From assembly GCA_016707605.1 (NCBI GenBank), contig JADJHJ010000023.1, positions 1-43,578 of the forward strand: a DNA stretch of 43,578 nucleotides. The letters run 5' to 3'. Numbering within the stretch: the first letter of the stretch is position 1; every line of letters begins with the position of its first letter. The notes under the pieces are model-generated. The model had not been told where the DNA came from. It was given only the letters and a program-made list of their open reading frames with translations, and did not search any database. The position numbers and the translations under genes were made by a program. This document shows positions 1 through 8,118 of the stretch, one piece after another. The DNA comes from Candidatus Promineofilum glycogenicum (GTDB taxonomy: Bacteria; Chloroflexota; Anaerolineae; Promineifilales; Promineifilaceae).

Positions 1-504
1 GCGTCCGCCGCGTCGCCTCGTCCGGCCCGCCCGCGGCCAACGCGGCCAGCGCCGGCGCATAGTCGGCCGGGTCGCCAGGACAACGACGCGGGCGAAGTTC
101 TTGGCCGCCGCCCGCAGCAGGGTCACGCCGCCGATGTCGATCTGCTCGACGGCCTCGGCCGTAGTCACCCCCGGCCGCGCGACGGTGGCGGCGAACGGGT
201 ACAGGTTGCACACCACCAGGTCAATGGGGGCGATGCCCTGCGCGGCCAGGTCGGCCCGGTCGTCGGCCGTGTCGCGGGCCAGAATGCCGCCGTGGATGGC
301 CGGGTGCAGCGTCTTGACGCGCCCGCCCAGCATCTCCGGCGCGCCGGTCACGTCGCTCACCTCGCGCGCCGCCAGCCCGGCAGCGCGCAGCGCCCGCGCC
401 GTGCCGCCGCTGGCCACCAGTTCCCAGCCCAGCGCGGCCAGCCCGCGCCCCAGTTCGATCAGCCCTGTCTTGTCGTGTACGGAGAGAATGGCTCGCTTGG
501 TCAT
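1..504 (-). CDS. purH: PurH, bifunctional AICAR transformylase/IMP cyclohydrolase (N-terminal part, runs off window)
   Basis: Catalyses the last two steps of IMP synthesis in the cytoplasm. Only the N-terminal IMP cyclohydrolase (MGS-like) domain is in the window. The minus-strand frame from the ATG at 504 begins MTKRAILSVHDKTGLIEL and continues with family blocks VASGGTARAL, EMLGGRVKTLHPAIHGGILA, DLVVCNLYPF and IDIGGVTLLRAAAKNF, all typical of PurH. Near position 75 the frame breaks. The expected GDPADYAPAL follows only if one G is added to the run read as CCTGGCGAC, so a single-base deletion (genome or assembly) is likely. The start is divergent from the next gene, with only 54 bp between them. 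Confidence 0.9.
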   Translation of the reverse strand, partial: MTKRAILSVHDKTGLIELGRGLAALGWELVASGGTARALRAAGLAAREVSDVTGAPEMLGGRVKTLHPAIHGGILARDTADDRADLAAQGIAPIDLVVCNLYPFAATVARPGVTTAEAVEQIDIGGVTLLRAAAKNFARVVVLATRPTMRRRWPRWPRAGRTRRRGGR

Positions 505-558
505 GGTCAGAGTCTATCAAGTTGGCCCGCGGCCGTCATTCGTCTATCATTGCCCGTC

Positions 559-2317
559 ATGGATTCCGGGAGCAACTATCGTCGCACCCAGGCGGCCGAG
601 CAGTTCCACCGCGCCCGACGCCAGGCGGCGGTCGAGAGCTTGCTGGCACGGCTGTCGGGCGAATCGACCGATCTATTGTCCTACAACGAGGTCGTCGACA
701 AGTTGCGCGTCAGCGGCCAGTCGCCCGGCGGTCTGCGCCAGATTCCGGTCACGGCCATCGTCGGCAGCGTCAGCCGCTATCAGGACTTCACCCGCACCTT
801 TCTACCCCTCAAAGAGCAGGACGAAGACCGCTGGGTGACCGTCGGCGCCGCCGCGCCGGTTATCGGCGACCTGCCGCCCATCGAGTGCTACAAAGTCGGC
901 GACAACTACTTCGTCCTCGACGGCAACCACCGCGTCAGCATCGCCCGGCGGCAGAACGTGGACTATATCGACGCCTACGTGACCGAAGTGCGCACGCGCG
1001 TGCCGCTGCCGCCCGGCGCGCGCCCCGATGACCTGATCATTGCTGCCGAGTACGCTGCCTTCCTGGAAGCGACCCAGCTAGACATCACCCGCGGCGCCGA
1101 CCTGCGCGTCAGCGTGCCCGGCCAGTATCCTCACCTGGAGAACCACATCGAGGCCCACCGCTACCGGCTGGAGAGCGAGTTGGGCGGCGACCTGCCCTTC
1201 GACGAGGCCGCCGCGCGCTGGTACGACGAGGTCTACCTGCCGCTGGTGGAAGCTATCCGCCGAACAGGGCATCCTGCGCTACTTCCCCGGCCGCACCGAA
1301 ACCGACTTCTTCGTCTGGCTGGCCCGCCACCGGTCGGAACTGGAGAGCGCCCTTGGCCAGCCGATCAGCCCCGAAGTGGCCGTGACCCGCCTCTTGCCGC
1401 GCGTCCGCGATAGCGAGCGGGCGGCCACTCCCCGACCGTCCCGCCTGCGCCGGTTGACGCAACTGGTGGTTCCCGACCGCGCGCCCGCGCCGCCGGCCAA
1501 TTGGGCCGCCGAGCGCACGCTGGCGCGCTATTCGGACCACCTCTTTGGCGTCGTCCTGTTGCCCTGCGTCCTGCGCGGCGGGCCGGCCGGCGACGTCGCA
1601 CCGGCGCTGGAACGGGCCATCACCCTCAGCCTGGCCGAGCGGGCGCAATTGAATGTGCTGGCCCTGGTCGAGCAGGCTGACGCCGAGCCGCCGGCCCTGC
1701 ACGCGTTGCGGGCGCGGCTGGCCCACGGAGCAGGCGACCAGCGGGCTGTCATTCCGGCTGGACGTGGAGCGCGGCGAGCCGACGCAGCGGGCCATCGAAC
1801 TCGCCTATCTCAACGACCTGATCGTTCTCGACCGGGGTTTCAACCGCCACGGCGGCCGAAGCCAGGCCGACAGCCGCCGCGCAACGATCCTGAAACCGGC
1901 CCACGGCCCGGTCCTGTTTGCCCCCGTCGCCGACCAGCCGCCGGCGCGCAAGGGGCTGCTTGTCCACGACACGCGCCGCAAGTTCGATGAGGCGGTCTTC
2001 CTGGCCGCCTACCTGGCCGAGCAGTGGCATCTTGAGTTGGTGGTGCTGCCCATCGGCAACGGGCGCAATACGGCCGGCGTGACGACGCGCGTCCGCGACT
2101 ATCTGGCGCTGCACGAAGTCAGCGCCCCCTTCCTGGAACCGGCGCGGGCAACGCACCCTGGCCGAGGCTATCCTGGCCGCCGCCAGCGAGGCCGAAGCCG
2201 ACCTGATCATCCTGCCCGGCCCCGGGCCGGGGCCGGCCAGACCGCCACCCCCGGCTAGATGAGACGATTGTCGCCGTGCTGCGCCGCTGGCCGGGGACAG
2301 TCTGGGTAGCCGGCTAA
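559..2317 (+). pseudogene. ParB-like domain / universal stress protein fusion, four frameshifts
   Basis: Translation from the ATG at 559 (MDSGSNYRRTQAAEQFHR) gives about 230 residues with a ParB/sulfiredoxin-like core: the IPVTAIVGSV segment, then FVLDGNHRVSIAR. The sense continues in other frames: AEQGILRYFPGRTETDFFVWLARH from about 1262, a UspA-like block (FGVVLLPCVL, LNVLALVEQA), AIELAYLNDLIVLDRGF from about 1730, LELVVLPIGNGRNTAGV, then QRTLAEAILAAAS from 2149 and LDETIVAVLRRWPGTVWVAG ending at 2317. The four shifts (near 1261, 1727, 2148, 2253) all go the same way, and each is repaired by adding one GC or CG dinucleotide. The whole is about 586 codons. Proteins with this ParB-plus-USP layout occur in Chloroflexota (my recollection); their role is unknown. 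Either a pseudogene or assembly error; I lean to error. Confidence 0.65.
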
Positions 2318-2353
2318 AAGCCACTAATGAGAGAAGAGGAGAAAAGAAGCCTA

Positions 2354-5101
2354 ATGAGTGTCGAATGGTACAAGTTATCGGCCGAGCAGGCTCTGCAACA
2401 GAGCGGCAGCGCAACCGACGGGCTGAGCAATGACGAAGCCGCGCGCCGGTTGGCGCAGCACGGCGCGAACGAGTTGCACGAGAAGGCCCACCGCTCGCAG
2501 TGGCAGATCTTCCTGGAGCAGTTCAAGGGCATCCTGACCGTGCTGCTGGTCATCGCCGCGCTCATCTCCGCCGTCCTAAACGAATGGGTCGAGGCCGTGG
2601 CCATCCTCGTCATCGTCGTCCTCAACGCCGTCCTCGGCTACACCCAGGAGTCGCGCGCCGAGCAGTCGATGGAGGCCCTCAAGCGCATGGCCGTGCCCAT
2701 CGTCCGCGCCCGACGCGACGGCCAACTGCGCGAAATCTCCGCCCGCGACCTCGTCCCCGGCGATGTGGTCGTGCTGGAGACGGGCAACATCGTTCCCGCC
2801 GACGGCCGTGTCCTCTCCGCGGCCAATCTGCGCGTGGAGGAAGCGGCCCTGACCGGCGAGTCGGAGCCGGTGGACAAAGAACCCAACCTCGTCTTCGACA
2901 GCGACAAGGCCCTGGGCGACCGGCGCAACATGCTCTACAGCGGCACCATCGTCAACTACGGCCGCGGCGAGTTCGTCGTCACCGGCACGGGCATGAACAC
3001 CGAACTGGGCCACATCGCCACCATGCTCCAGTCGGTGGAGGAAGACGAAACACCGCTGCAAGCCCGGCTCGACCGGCTGGGGCAGATTCTAGCCTACGCC
3101 GCCCTGGCCTTGGTCGCCGTCGTCATCGGCCTCGGCCTGCTGCGCGGCACGAGCGACGTCAAGGAGCTGCTGCTGGCAGCGGTCAGTCTGGCCGTGGCCG
3201 CCGTGCCCGAAGCGCTGACGGCCGTCGTTACCATCGCCCTCTCGCTGGGCGCGCAACGGATGTTGAAGCGCCAGGCGCTCATCCGCCGCCTGCCGGCCGT
3301 GGAGACGCTCGGCTCGGTTACGGTCATCTGCTCCGACAAAACGGGCACGCTGACGCTCAACCGCATGACCGTCCAGGTCGTGGACGTAGCCAACCACATG
3401 TTCCGCTTCGTCCACAACGACGCGACCAACCGGCTGGAACTGGAGCGCCAGGCGGGCGAGGGGCCGACCCGCGCCGCCGAGCCGAGTCTCGACCTGCTGC
3501 TCATCGGCGGCGCGCTCAACAGCGACGCCACCCTGTCCGTCGAAGACAGCCAGGCCATCGGCGACCCGACCGAGGCCGCCCTGGTCAGCGCCGCCGCGCT
3601 GAGCGACCTGCGCAAGCCGGAACTGGAGCGCGCCTTCCCGCGCGTGGCCGAAGTGCCGTTCGACTCTGACCGCAAGCGCATGACCACCCTCCACCGCACG
3701 CCACGCTCGATGGCCGAGATGCCGGAGTCGGTGGCGTCGGTGTGGCAAGACCTGGTGAACACCAACTTACCGCTGCCGCCCTACGTCGCCTTCACCAAGG
3801 GGGCCATCGACGGCCTGCTGTCCATCACCCGCAACGTCTGGGTGGAGGGCGAGATCCACCCGCTGGACGACGAGTGGCGGCGGCGCATCATGGCTTCCCA
3901 CGACCAGATGGCCGCCCAGGGGATGCGCGTGCTGGGCGTGGCCTTGCGGCCGTGGGAGCGCGAGCCGGACGAGACGACCGAGAAGGCCATGGAGCGCGAC
4001 CTGACGCTGGTCGGCATGTTCGGCCTGATCGACCCGCCGCGGCCGGAAGTGCGCGCCGCCGTGGAGGAGTGCCGCGCCGCCGGCATCCGCCCGGTCATGA
4101 TCACCGGCGACCACCCCCTGACCGCCCGCCACATCGCCCAACAGGTCGGCATCACCGACAACGACAACTTCCTGACCGGCCAGGAGCTTGACCGGCTGTC
4201 GCCCAGCGAACTGGCCGAGCAGGTGCGCGAGGTCTCCGTCTTCGCCCGCGTCTCGCCGGAGCACAAGCTGAAGCTCATCGACGTCTTCCAGCGCCAGAAC
4301 AACATCGTCAGCATGACCGGCGACGGCGTCAACGACGCGCCGGCGCTGAAGAAGGCCGACATCGGCGTGGCGATGGGCATCACCGGCACCGACGTGGCCA
4401 AGGGCGCGGCCGAGATGGTGCTGCTGGACGACAACTTCGCCACGATCGTCGCCGCCGTCGAGGAAGGGCGCATCATCTACGACAACATCCGGCGCTTCAT
4501 CAAGTATCTGCTGACCTGCAACGTCAGCGAGATCGCCGTGATGATCATCGGCCCGCTGCTGGGCATGCCCCTGCCGCTGCTGCCACTGCAAATCCTGTGG
4601 ATGAACCTGGTCACCGACGGCCTGCCGGCGCTGGCCCTGGGCATCGAGCCGGCGGAGAAGGACGTGATGAACCGCCCGCCCTACTCGGCCACGGAGAGCG
4701 TGTTTGGTCGGGGTATGCCCCGCTTCATCATCGTCTTCGGCGTCATCCTCAGCATCATCGCCCTGGGCGCGGCCTTCGGGCTGTGGCGCGAAGGGGATGA
4801 GGCCTGGCGGACGGTGCTGTTCTCGACGCTGGTCTTCGCCCAACTGGCGATGGCCCTGTCGGTGCGCTCGGAGGAGGAGTCGCTGCTGCGCACCGGGCTG
4901 CTGACCAACAAGCCGATGCTGCTGGCCATCGTCGTCACCATCGCCCTGCAACTGGTGCTGATCTACTGGCGGCCGGCGCAACTCGTCTTCGGCACCATGG
5001 CCCTGACGCCGCGCGATCTGGGGCTGTCCTTCGGGCTGGGGATGTTGGTACTCATCATCGTTGAGGTGTGGAAGGCGGTGGCCCGCTCGCGGCGTCGCTA
5101 A
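2354..5101 (+). CDS. P-type Ca2+-transporting ATPase (P2 type)
   Basis: A 915-residue integral membrane pump that exports Ca2+ (possibly Mn2+) at the expense of ATP. It has the full P-type set: N-terminal cation-ATPase segment, actuator loop LTGES (about 167-170), phosphorylation motif CSDKTGTLTLNR with the catalytic Asp near 328, MITGDHPLTA, and hinge TGDGVNDAPALKKADIG (about 655). Ion-site residues are in TM4 (VPEALTAV) and TM6 (WMNLVTDGLPALALG), the latter matching the N..TD of SERCA-type pumps. TM4 has PEAL rather than the usual PEGL. I chose ATG 2354 (MSVEWYKLSAEQAL) over ATG 2327 because the conserved N-terminus begins there and a purine-rich GAGGAGAAAAGAAG precedes it. It lies 36 bp after the broken stress gene and converges on the thioesterase. 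Confidence 0.93.
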   Translation: MSVEWYKLSAEQALQQSGSATDGLSNDEAARRLAQHGANELHEKAHRSQWQIFLEQFKGILTVLLVIAALISAVLNEWVEAVAILVIVVLNAVLGYTQESRAEQSMEALKRMAVPIVRARRDGQLREISARDLVPGDVVVLETGNIVPADGRVLSAANLRVEEAALTGESEPVDKEPNLVFDSDKALGDRRNMLYSGTIVNYGRGEFVVTGTGMNTELGHIATMLQSVEEDETPLQARLDRLGQILAYAALALVAVVIGLGLLRGTSDVKELLLAAVSLAVAAVPEALTAVVTIALSLGAQRMLKRQALIRRLPAVETLGSVTVICSDKTGTLTLNRMTVQVVDVANHMFRFVHNDATNRLELERQAGEGPTRAAEPSLDLLLIGGALNSDATLSVEDSQAIGDPTEAALVSAAALSDLRKPELERAFPRVAEVPFDSDRKRMTTLHRTPRSMAEMPESVASVWQDLVNTNLPLPPYVAFTKGAIDGLLSITRNVWVEGEIHPLDDEWRRRIMASHDQMAAQGMRVLGVALRPWEREPDETTEKAMERDLTLVGMFGLIDPPRPEVRAAVEECRAAGIRPVMITGDHPLTARHIAQQVGITDNDNFLTGQELDRLSPSELAEQVREVSVFARVSPEHKLKLIDVFQRQNNIVSMTGDGVNDAPALKKADIGVAMGITGTDVAKGAAEMVLLDDNFATIVAAVEEGRIIYDNIRRFIKYLLTCNVSEIAVMIIGPLLGMPLPLLPLQILWMNLVTDGLPALALGIEPAEKDVMNRPPYSATESVFGRGMPRFIIVFGVILSIIALGAAFGLWREGDEAWRTVLFSTLVFAQLAMALSVRSEEESLLRTGLLTNKPMLLAIVVTIALQLVLIYWRPAQLVFGTMALTPRDLGLSFGLGMLVLIIVEVWKAVARSRRR

Positions 5102-5107
5102 CAGTTC

Positions 5108-5186
5108 AACGCCAAGACGCCAGGACGCCAAGACGCAAAGAAGAGGCTTTCTTCTTTGCGTCTTGGCGTCCTGGCGTCTTTGCGTT
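5108..5186. terminator. Long inverted repeat between convergent genes (element A)
   Basis: A perfect 28-bp inverted repeat (arms 5116-5143 and 5151-5178, 7-nt loop) built from GACGCC and GACGCAAAG units, with partial pairing beyond. It fills the gap between the convergent Ca2+ ATPase and thioesterase genes and would form a strong hairpin in either transcript. Bidirectional terminator function is inferred from position and symmetry. It belongs to the same word family as the elements at 6091, 28363 and 37076. Confidence 0.7.
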
Positions 5187-5191
5187 AATCC

Positions 5192-6082
5192 CTACTCTGC
5201 CACGTTAGCAGCAAAGGCCGACAGGAACGCCGCCGGGATGCGCCGCGGCCGGCCGGTGGCCAGATCGACGAACACCCACAGCACGTGGGCGCGGGCCAGC
5301 AGCGCGCCATCGGCCAGGCGGGTGACGGCGTAGTGGCGCACGGCCGTCGCCCGCCGCACGTCGGAGATGAACGTCGTCACCTCCAGCTCGTCGCCCATCA
5401 CCGCCGGCTCGCGGTACTCGATGCGGTAGCGCCGGGCGACGATGCCGATCCCCTCGGCCAGCAGGCGCGACAGCGGCCAGCCATAGGCCGCGGCCACGCC
5501 GACGTTGCCCTCCTCGATGTAGGCCAGGTAGTTGGCGTTGTTGACGTGCTGGGCCGGGTCGATGTCGCGCCACTCGACGCGGCGGCGGGCGCGGAAGATG
5601 CCCGGCGGCGGCGGCGGGGCCTTGGGGAACGGTTCGCGCCGCTCCCCGGCGGTCACGCCCGGATGATGGAAGGCGGCCACCATCTCCGGCGGAATCGTCA
5701 CCGGGCGCAGGGTGGCGCTGTCGAGCAGCACCCACTCGGTCGAGGCCGTGGCCACCGGCTCGTCGCTGCCGGCCAGCCGCAGGGCGTAGTCGCGCCGCGA
5801 GCGCACACGCCGGAAGTCGGCCACCCACGTCTTGACGATGACCGTGTCGCCGTAGACCAGCGGGCGCAGATAGGTGATGTCCGTCTCGCGCACCAGCCAT
5901 TGGCGGCCGATGGCCTCATAGCGGGCCACGTCGTAGCCGACGGCGGCCGAGGCGTCGAAGGCCGTCTCCTGCATGTAGCGCAGGTAGTTGGCGTGATTGA
6001 CGTGGCCATAGGCGTCGCACTCGTAGTGCCGCACGCGAAACGGCCGCTCCAGGTAGGGCACGGGATTGGGTCGAGTCATCAT
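5192..6082 (-). CDS. Acyl-CoA thioesterase with two hotdog (4HBT) domains
   Basis: Two tandem hotdog folds of the 4-hydroxybenzoyl-CoA thioesterase type in about 296 residues. The first half has VRHYECDAYGHVNHANYLRYM and the second VEWRDIDPAQHVNNANYLAYIEEG; both are the D-x-x-x-H-V-N-N-A-x-Y signature with the catalytic-type Asp and the HVN loop. Each is followed by a STEWVLLD- or RAHVLWVFVD-type strand. It should hydrolyse acyl-CoA or acyl-ACP thioesters in the cytoplasm; substrate unknown. Start is ATG 6082 (or 6079, adjacent). A longer frame to 6124 begins inside a repeat and adds an arginine-rich tail I consider spurious. No clear Shine-Dalgarno is visible. Confidence 0.85.
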   Translation of the reverse strand: MMTRPNPVPYLERPFRVRHYECDAYGHVNHANYLRYMQETAFDASAAVGYDVARYEAIGRQWLVRETDITYLRPLVYGDTVIVKTWVADFRRVRSRRDYALRLAGSDEPVATASTEWVLLDSATLRPVTIPPEMVAAFHHPGVTAGERREPFPKAPPPPPGIFRARRRVEWRDIDPAQHVNNANYLAYIEEGNVGVAAAYGWPLSRLLAEGIGIVARRYRIEYREPAVMGDELEVTTFISDVRRATAVRHYAVTRLADGALLARAHVLWVFVDLATGRPRRIPAAFLSAFAANVAE

Positions 6083-6090
6083 GAGGAAAG

Positions 6091-6179
6091 GCTCACGCAA
6101 AGGACGCAAAGGCGCAAAGCGCAAAGAAGGAAGTTACTTTTTTCTTTGCGCCTTTGCCCCTTAGCGCCTTTGCGTGAGC
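6091..6179. repeat. Inverted repeat of CACGCAAAG type (element B)
   Basis: Outer arms 6091-6103 (GCTCACGCAAAGG) and 6167-6179 are perfectly complementary; the interior is an imperfect stem of GCGCAAAG and CTTTGCGC words. It separates two minus-strand genes. It supplies the stop codon and the last residues (LTQRR) of the upstream gene and sits just before the thioesterase start. Confidence 0.75.
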
Positions 6180-6967
6180 TCTTCGGCCTTAGCTCGCTCT
6201 ACCTCGGCCAGGGTGGCGTCGTAGCGGCCGGCCAGTTCGATCAGGTAGTCGTGGAACTCGGCCCAACGGGCGGCCAGGAGGTTGGCTGTGGCTTTGGCCT
6301 CGGTCGTCTTCTGGCGGCGCGCGCCGCGGAAGAGCGCCCGCGCCAGCGCGCCGATGCGGCTGCGCGCCTCCTGGACGATCTCCCGCGCCAGGTTGAGCAG
6401 CGGGCTGGTCTGCGTCGTGTCCAGCACGCGGTGGAGGGCCACGGCGGCCGTCTCCGCCCGCGCCGGCGTGTCCAGGTCGCCGCGGCCGATGGCGTAGTCG
6501 AGCAGGAAGGCGCGGTGCCAGTAGTAGCTCAGCTTCTCGCTGGTGTCATAGACGGTCAGGATGTAGACCAGCGTCCGCCACAGGTTGCGGATGAGGTAGA
6601 CCAGCGCCTGCACCGGCCACAGCAGGCAGCCGGGCCACAACGTTCCCCGCTGGCGGTTGGCAAGGCGGATCGACTGCATGGGCAGCGCCCGCCCGCGCCG
6701 CCGGGCGATGTCGCCGGGCATACGGCGGCGGAAGTAGGTCTCGATCAGGCCGTCCACGAACGGGATGGGCAGCAGCAGCGACAGCCCGGCGAAGGTGGCG
6801 TCGGCGTAGATGAGCCAGTCGAAGTCGGTGGGGATGGGAGAAGACCCTCTCCCTAACCCTCTCCCGGGGGGGGCGACCCCGGGGAGAGGGATCAGAGCCC
6901 TCTTCCCTCTCCCAGAGGGAGAGGGGACATTAGGGGAGGGTTCTGGTGTGATTGGTGGCTCACTCAT
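6161..6967 (-). CDS. Hypothetical membrane-associated protein with repeat-derived N-terminus
   Basis: Family not recognised. It has 268 residues. Residues 1-43 (rich in P, G, S, R) are encoded by a GC-rich CCCTCTCCC-type repeat and are unlikely to be functional. The conserved-looking part starts near PTDFDWLIYADATFAG. There are two probable membrane or hairpin segments (AGLSLLLPIPFVDGLI; LWPGCLLWPVQALVYLI) and an Arg/Ala-rich helical C-terminus. The start overlaps the Nudix stop as ATGAGTGA (6960-6967), which implies translational coupling in one operon. The last codons lie in inverted repeat B, so repeats define both ends of this gene. Confidence 0.6.
   Translation of the reverse strand: MSEPPITPEPSPNVPSPSGRGKRALIPLPGVAPPGRGLGRGSSPIPTDFDWLIYADATFAGLSLLLPIPFVDGLIETYFRRRMPGDIARRRGRALPMQSIRLANRQRGTLWPGCLLWPVQALVYLIRNLWRTLVYILTVYDTSEKLSYYWHRAFLLDYAIGRGDLDTPARAETAAVALHRVLDTTQTSPLLNLAREIVQEARSRIGALARALFRGARRQKTTEAKATANLLAARWAEFHDYLIELAGRYDATLAEVERAKAEELTQRR
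6840..6932. repeat. CCCTCTCCC-type repeat, copy 1
   Basis: GC-rich block made of CCCTCTCCC, GGGAGAGGG and GGGGAGGGTT words in both orientations, with internal inverted symmetry. It lies inside the 5' end of the hypothetical gene. Similar blocks are at 15750-15845 and 34935-35150. Confidence 0.75.
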
Positions 6968-7529
6968 GTGATAAATGCTCCCGGTCGAGGTGGGCCAACA
7001 GCGCGTATAGCCCGATGATCGTCTTGCTGTCGCGGAAGTGCCCCTCGGCCAGCATCCGCCGCACCTCGGCCAGCGGCAGGCGCACCAGGTCGATCTCCTC
7101 GGTAGGCTCGGGGTGCGCGCCGACGTGGGTCAGGTCGAAGCCCAGATAGACGACGATGCGCTCGGTGCTGAAGCCGGGCGAGACAAAGAAGTCGGCCGCC
7201 CGCACCAGCCGCCCGGCGCGATAGCCCGTCTCCTCCTCCAGCTCCGCCCGCGCCCGCCCCTCCAGGTCGTCGTCGCCGGCCTCGCGCTTGCCGGCTGGAA
7301 TCTCCAGCAGGTCTTGCTCCACAGCCAGGCGCGGCTGACGTACCAGCAGCACGTCGTCGCCCAGCAGCGGCACGACGGCCACGCCGCCGGCGTGCTCCAC
7401 GATGTCGAAGGCCACCGATTCACCGCTATCGAGCACCACCCGGCCGCTCTTGACCGTCAGGATGCTGCCCTCGTAGACCGTCCTCTTCTCGCTCCAATGG
7501 GCCACGCGGCTCCCTCCCTCTTCTCTCAA
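6960..7529 (-). CDS. Nudix hydrolase, ADP-ribose pyrophosphatase type
   Basis: A 189-residue protein with an N-terminal strand region (EKRTVYEGSILTVKSGRV), the upstream motif LLEIPAGKREAG, and a Nudix helix ending AELEEETGYRAG. The Nudix box carries the EExGU metal-binding core, although the early Glu of the box is Asp here. SPGFSTERIVVYLGFDL is typical of the NudF/ADP-ribose branch. It would split ADP-ribose or similar nucleoside diphosphates to AMP plus the phosphorylated moiety. The first residues MREEGGSRVAHW may be slightly long; a downstream GTG is possible. Upstream member of a two-gene operon (ATGAGTGA overlap). Confidence 0.88.
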   Translation of the reverse strand: MREEGGSRVAHWSEKRTVYEGSILTVKSGRVVLDSGESVAFDIVEHAGGVAVVPLLGDDVLLVRQPRLAVEQDLLEIPAGKREAGDDDLEGRARAELEEETGYRAGRLVRAADFFVSPGFSTERIVVYLGFDLTHVGAHPEPTEEIDLVRLPLAEVRRMLAEGHFRDSKTIIGLYALLAHLDREHLSHE

Positions 7530-7558
7530 TGACAGATAGTACCGATTGCACCCCTGCC

Positions 7559-7587
7559 AATCTGCGAAATCGGCGTAATCTGCGGTT
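7559..7587. repeat. AACCACAGATTACGC-type repeat fragment, copy 1
   Basis: Read on the minus strand, this gives AACCGCAGATTACGCCGATT followed by TCGCAGATT, a close relative of the sequences at 31334 and 42936. It lies between the LiaF-like stop and the Nudix start. Confidence 0.6.
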
Positions 7588-7602
7588 TCTTCCTCTTCTT
7601 GT

Positions 7603-8094
7603 CTAGAACGTCCGTACCTTCACGTCGCCGACGAACTGCGTCAACTCGAACCGCACCCGCCGCTCCAGCCCCTTGTAGCCGTCGCTGCGCCAGTGGACGG
7701 GGGCCAGGAAGCTGCTCTCCTCGCCGCCGCCATTCACCTTCATGGACGTGACGAACGAGGCCAGGTCGAGGGCCAGCCCCACGTCGGCCGGGACGAAGAT
7801 CTCCACGTCGTTGACGAAGCCAAAGGCGCGGATGAGCGTCTCGCCGGGCGGGATGTCGGCTTTGGTCAGGTCGAATGTGCCGTCGAGGACGAAGGCCCAG
7901 TGCTCCCTTGCCCAGCCGGCCCGGGTGTCCGGCCCGACCATGCGCGGCCGAAAGATAACGAACACGCCCAGGAGGATGAGACCAAGCGGGAAGCAGACCG
8001 CCCACAGGTTGAAATCGAACAGGCTGCTGAGCAGCAGCAGGATGCCGGCGACCATCACCAGCGCGCCGATGAGCGCCATTCCCTGATTGCGCAT
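7603..8094 (-). CDS. LiaF-like membrane protein (cell-wall-active antibiotics response domain)
   Basis: A 163-residue protein. Residues about 8-48 hold two membrane segments (LIGALVMVAGILLLLSSLF and LWAVCFPLGLILLGVFVIF). The C-terminal half is a beta-rich domain of the LiaF/YvqF type (LDLTKADIPPG-like start, FVNDVEIFVPADVGLALDLASFV, VRFELTQFVGDVKV). Family members modulate envelope-stress two-component systems at the membrane. It follows the response-regulator gene by 24 bp on the same strand, which supports that link, but no histidine kinase is adjacent. Confidence 0.75.
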   Translation of the reverse strand: MRNQGMALIGALVMVAGILLLLSSLFDFNLWAVCFPLGLILLGVFVIFRPRMVGPDTRAGWAREHWAFVLDGTFDLTKADIPPGETLIRAFGFVNDVEIFVPADVGLALDLASFVTSMKVNGGGEESSFLAPVHWRSDGYKGLERRVRFELTQFVGDVKVRTF

Positions 8095-8118
8095 GGGTTC
8101 CTCTCCTTCGTTACAGTG

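Noticed and set aside
5285..6856. A 523-codon plus-strand open frame across the thioesterase and hypothetical genes
   Set aside because: It is antisense to two genes with clear domain content or coupling, has G/R/H/Q-rich composition and no recognisable motif.
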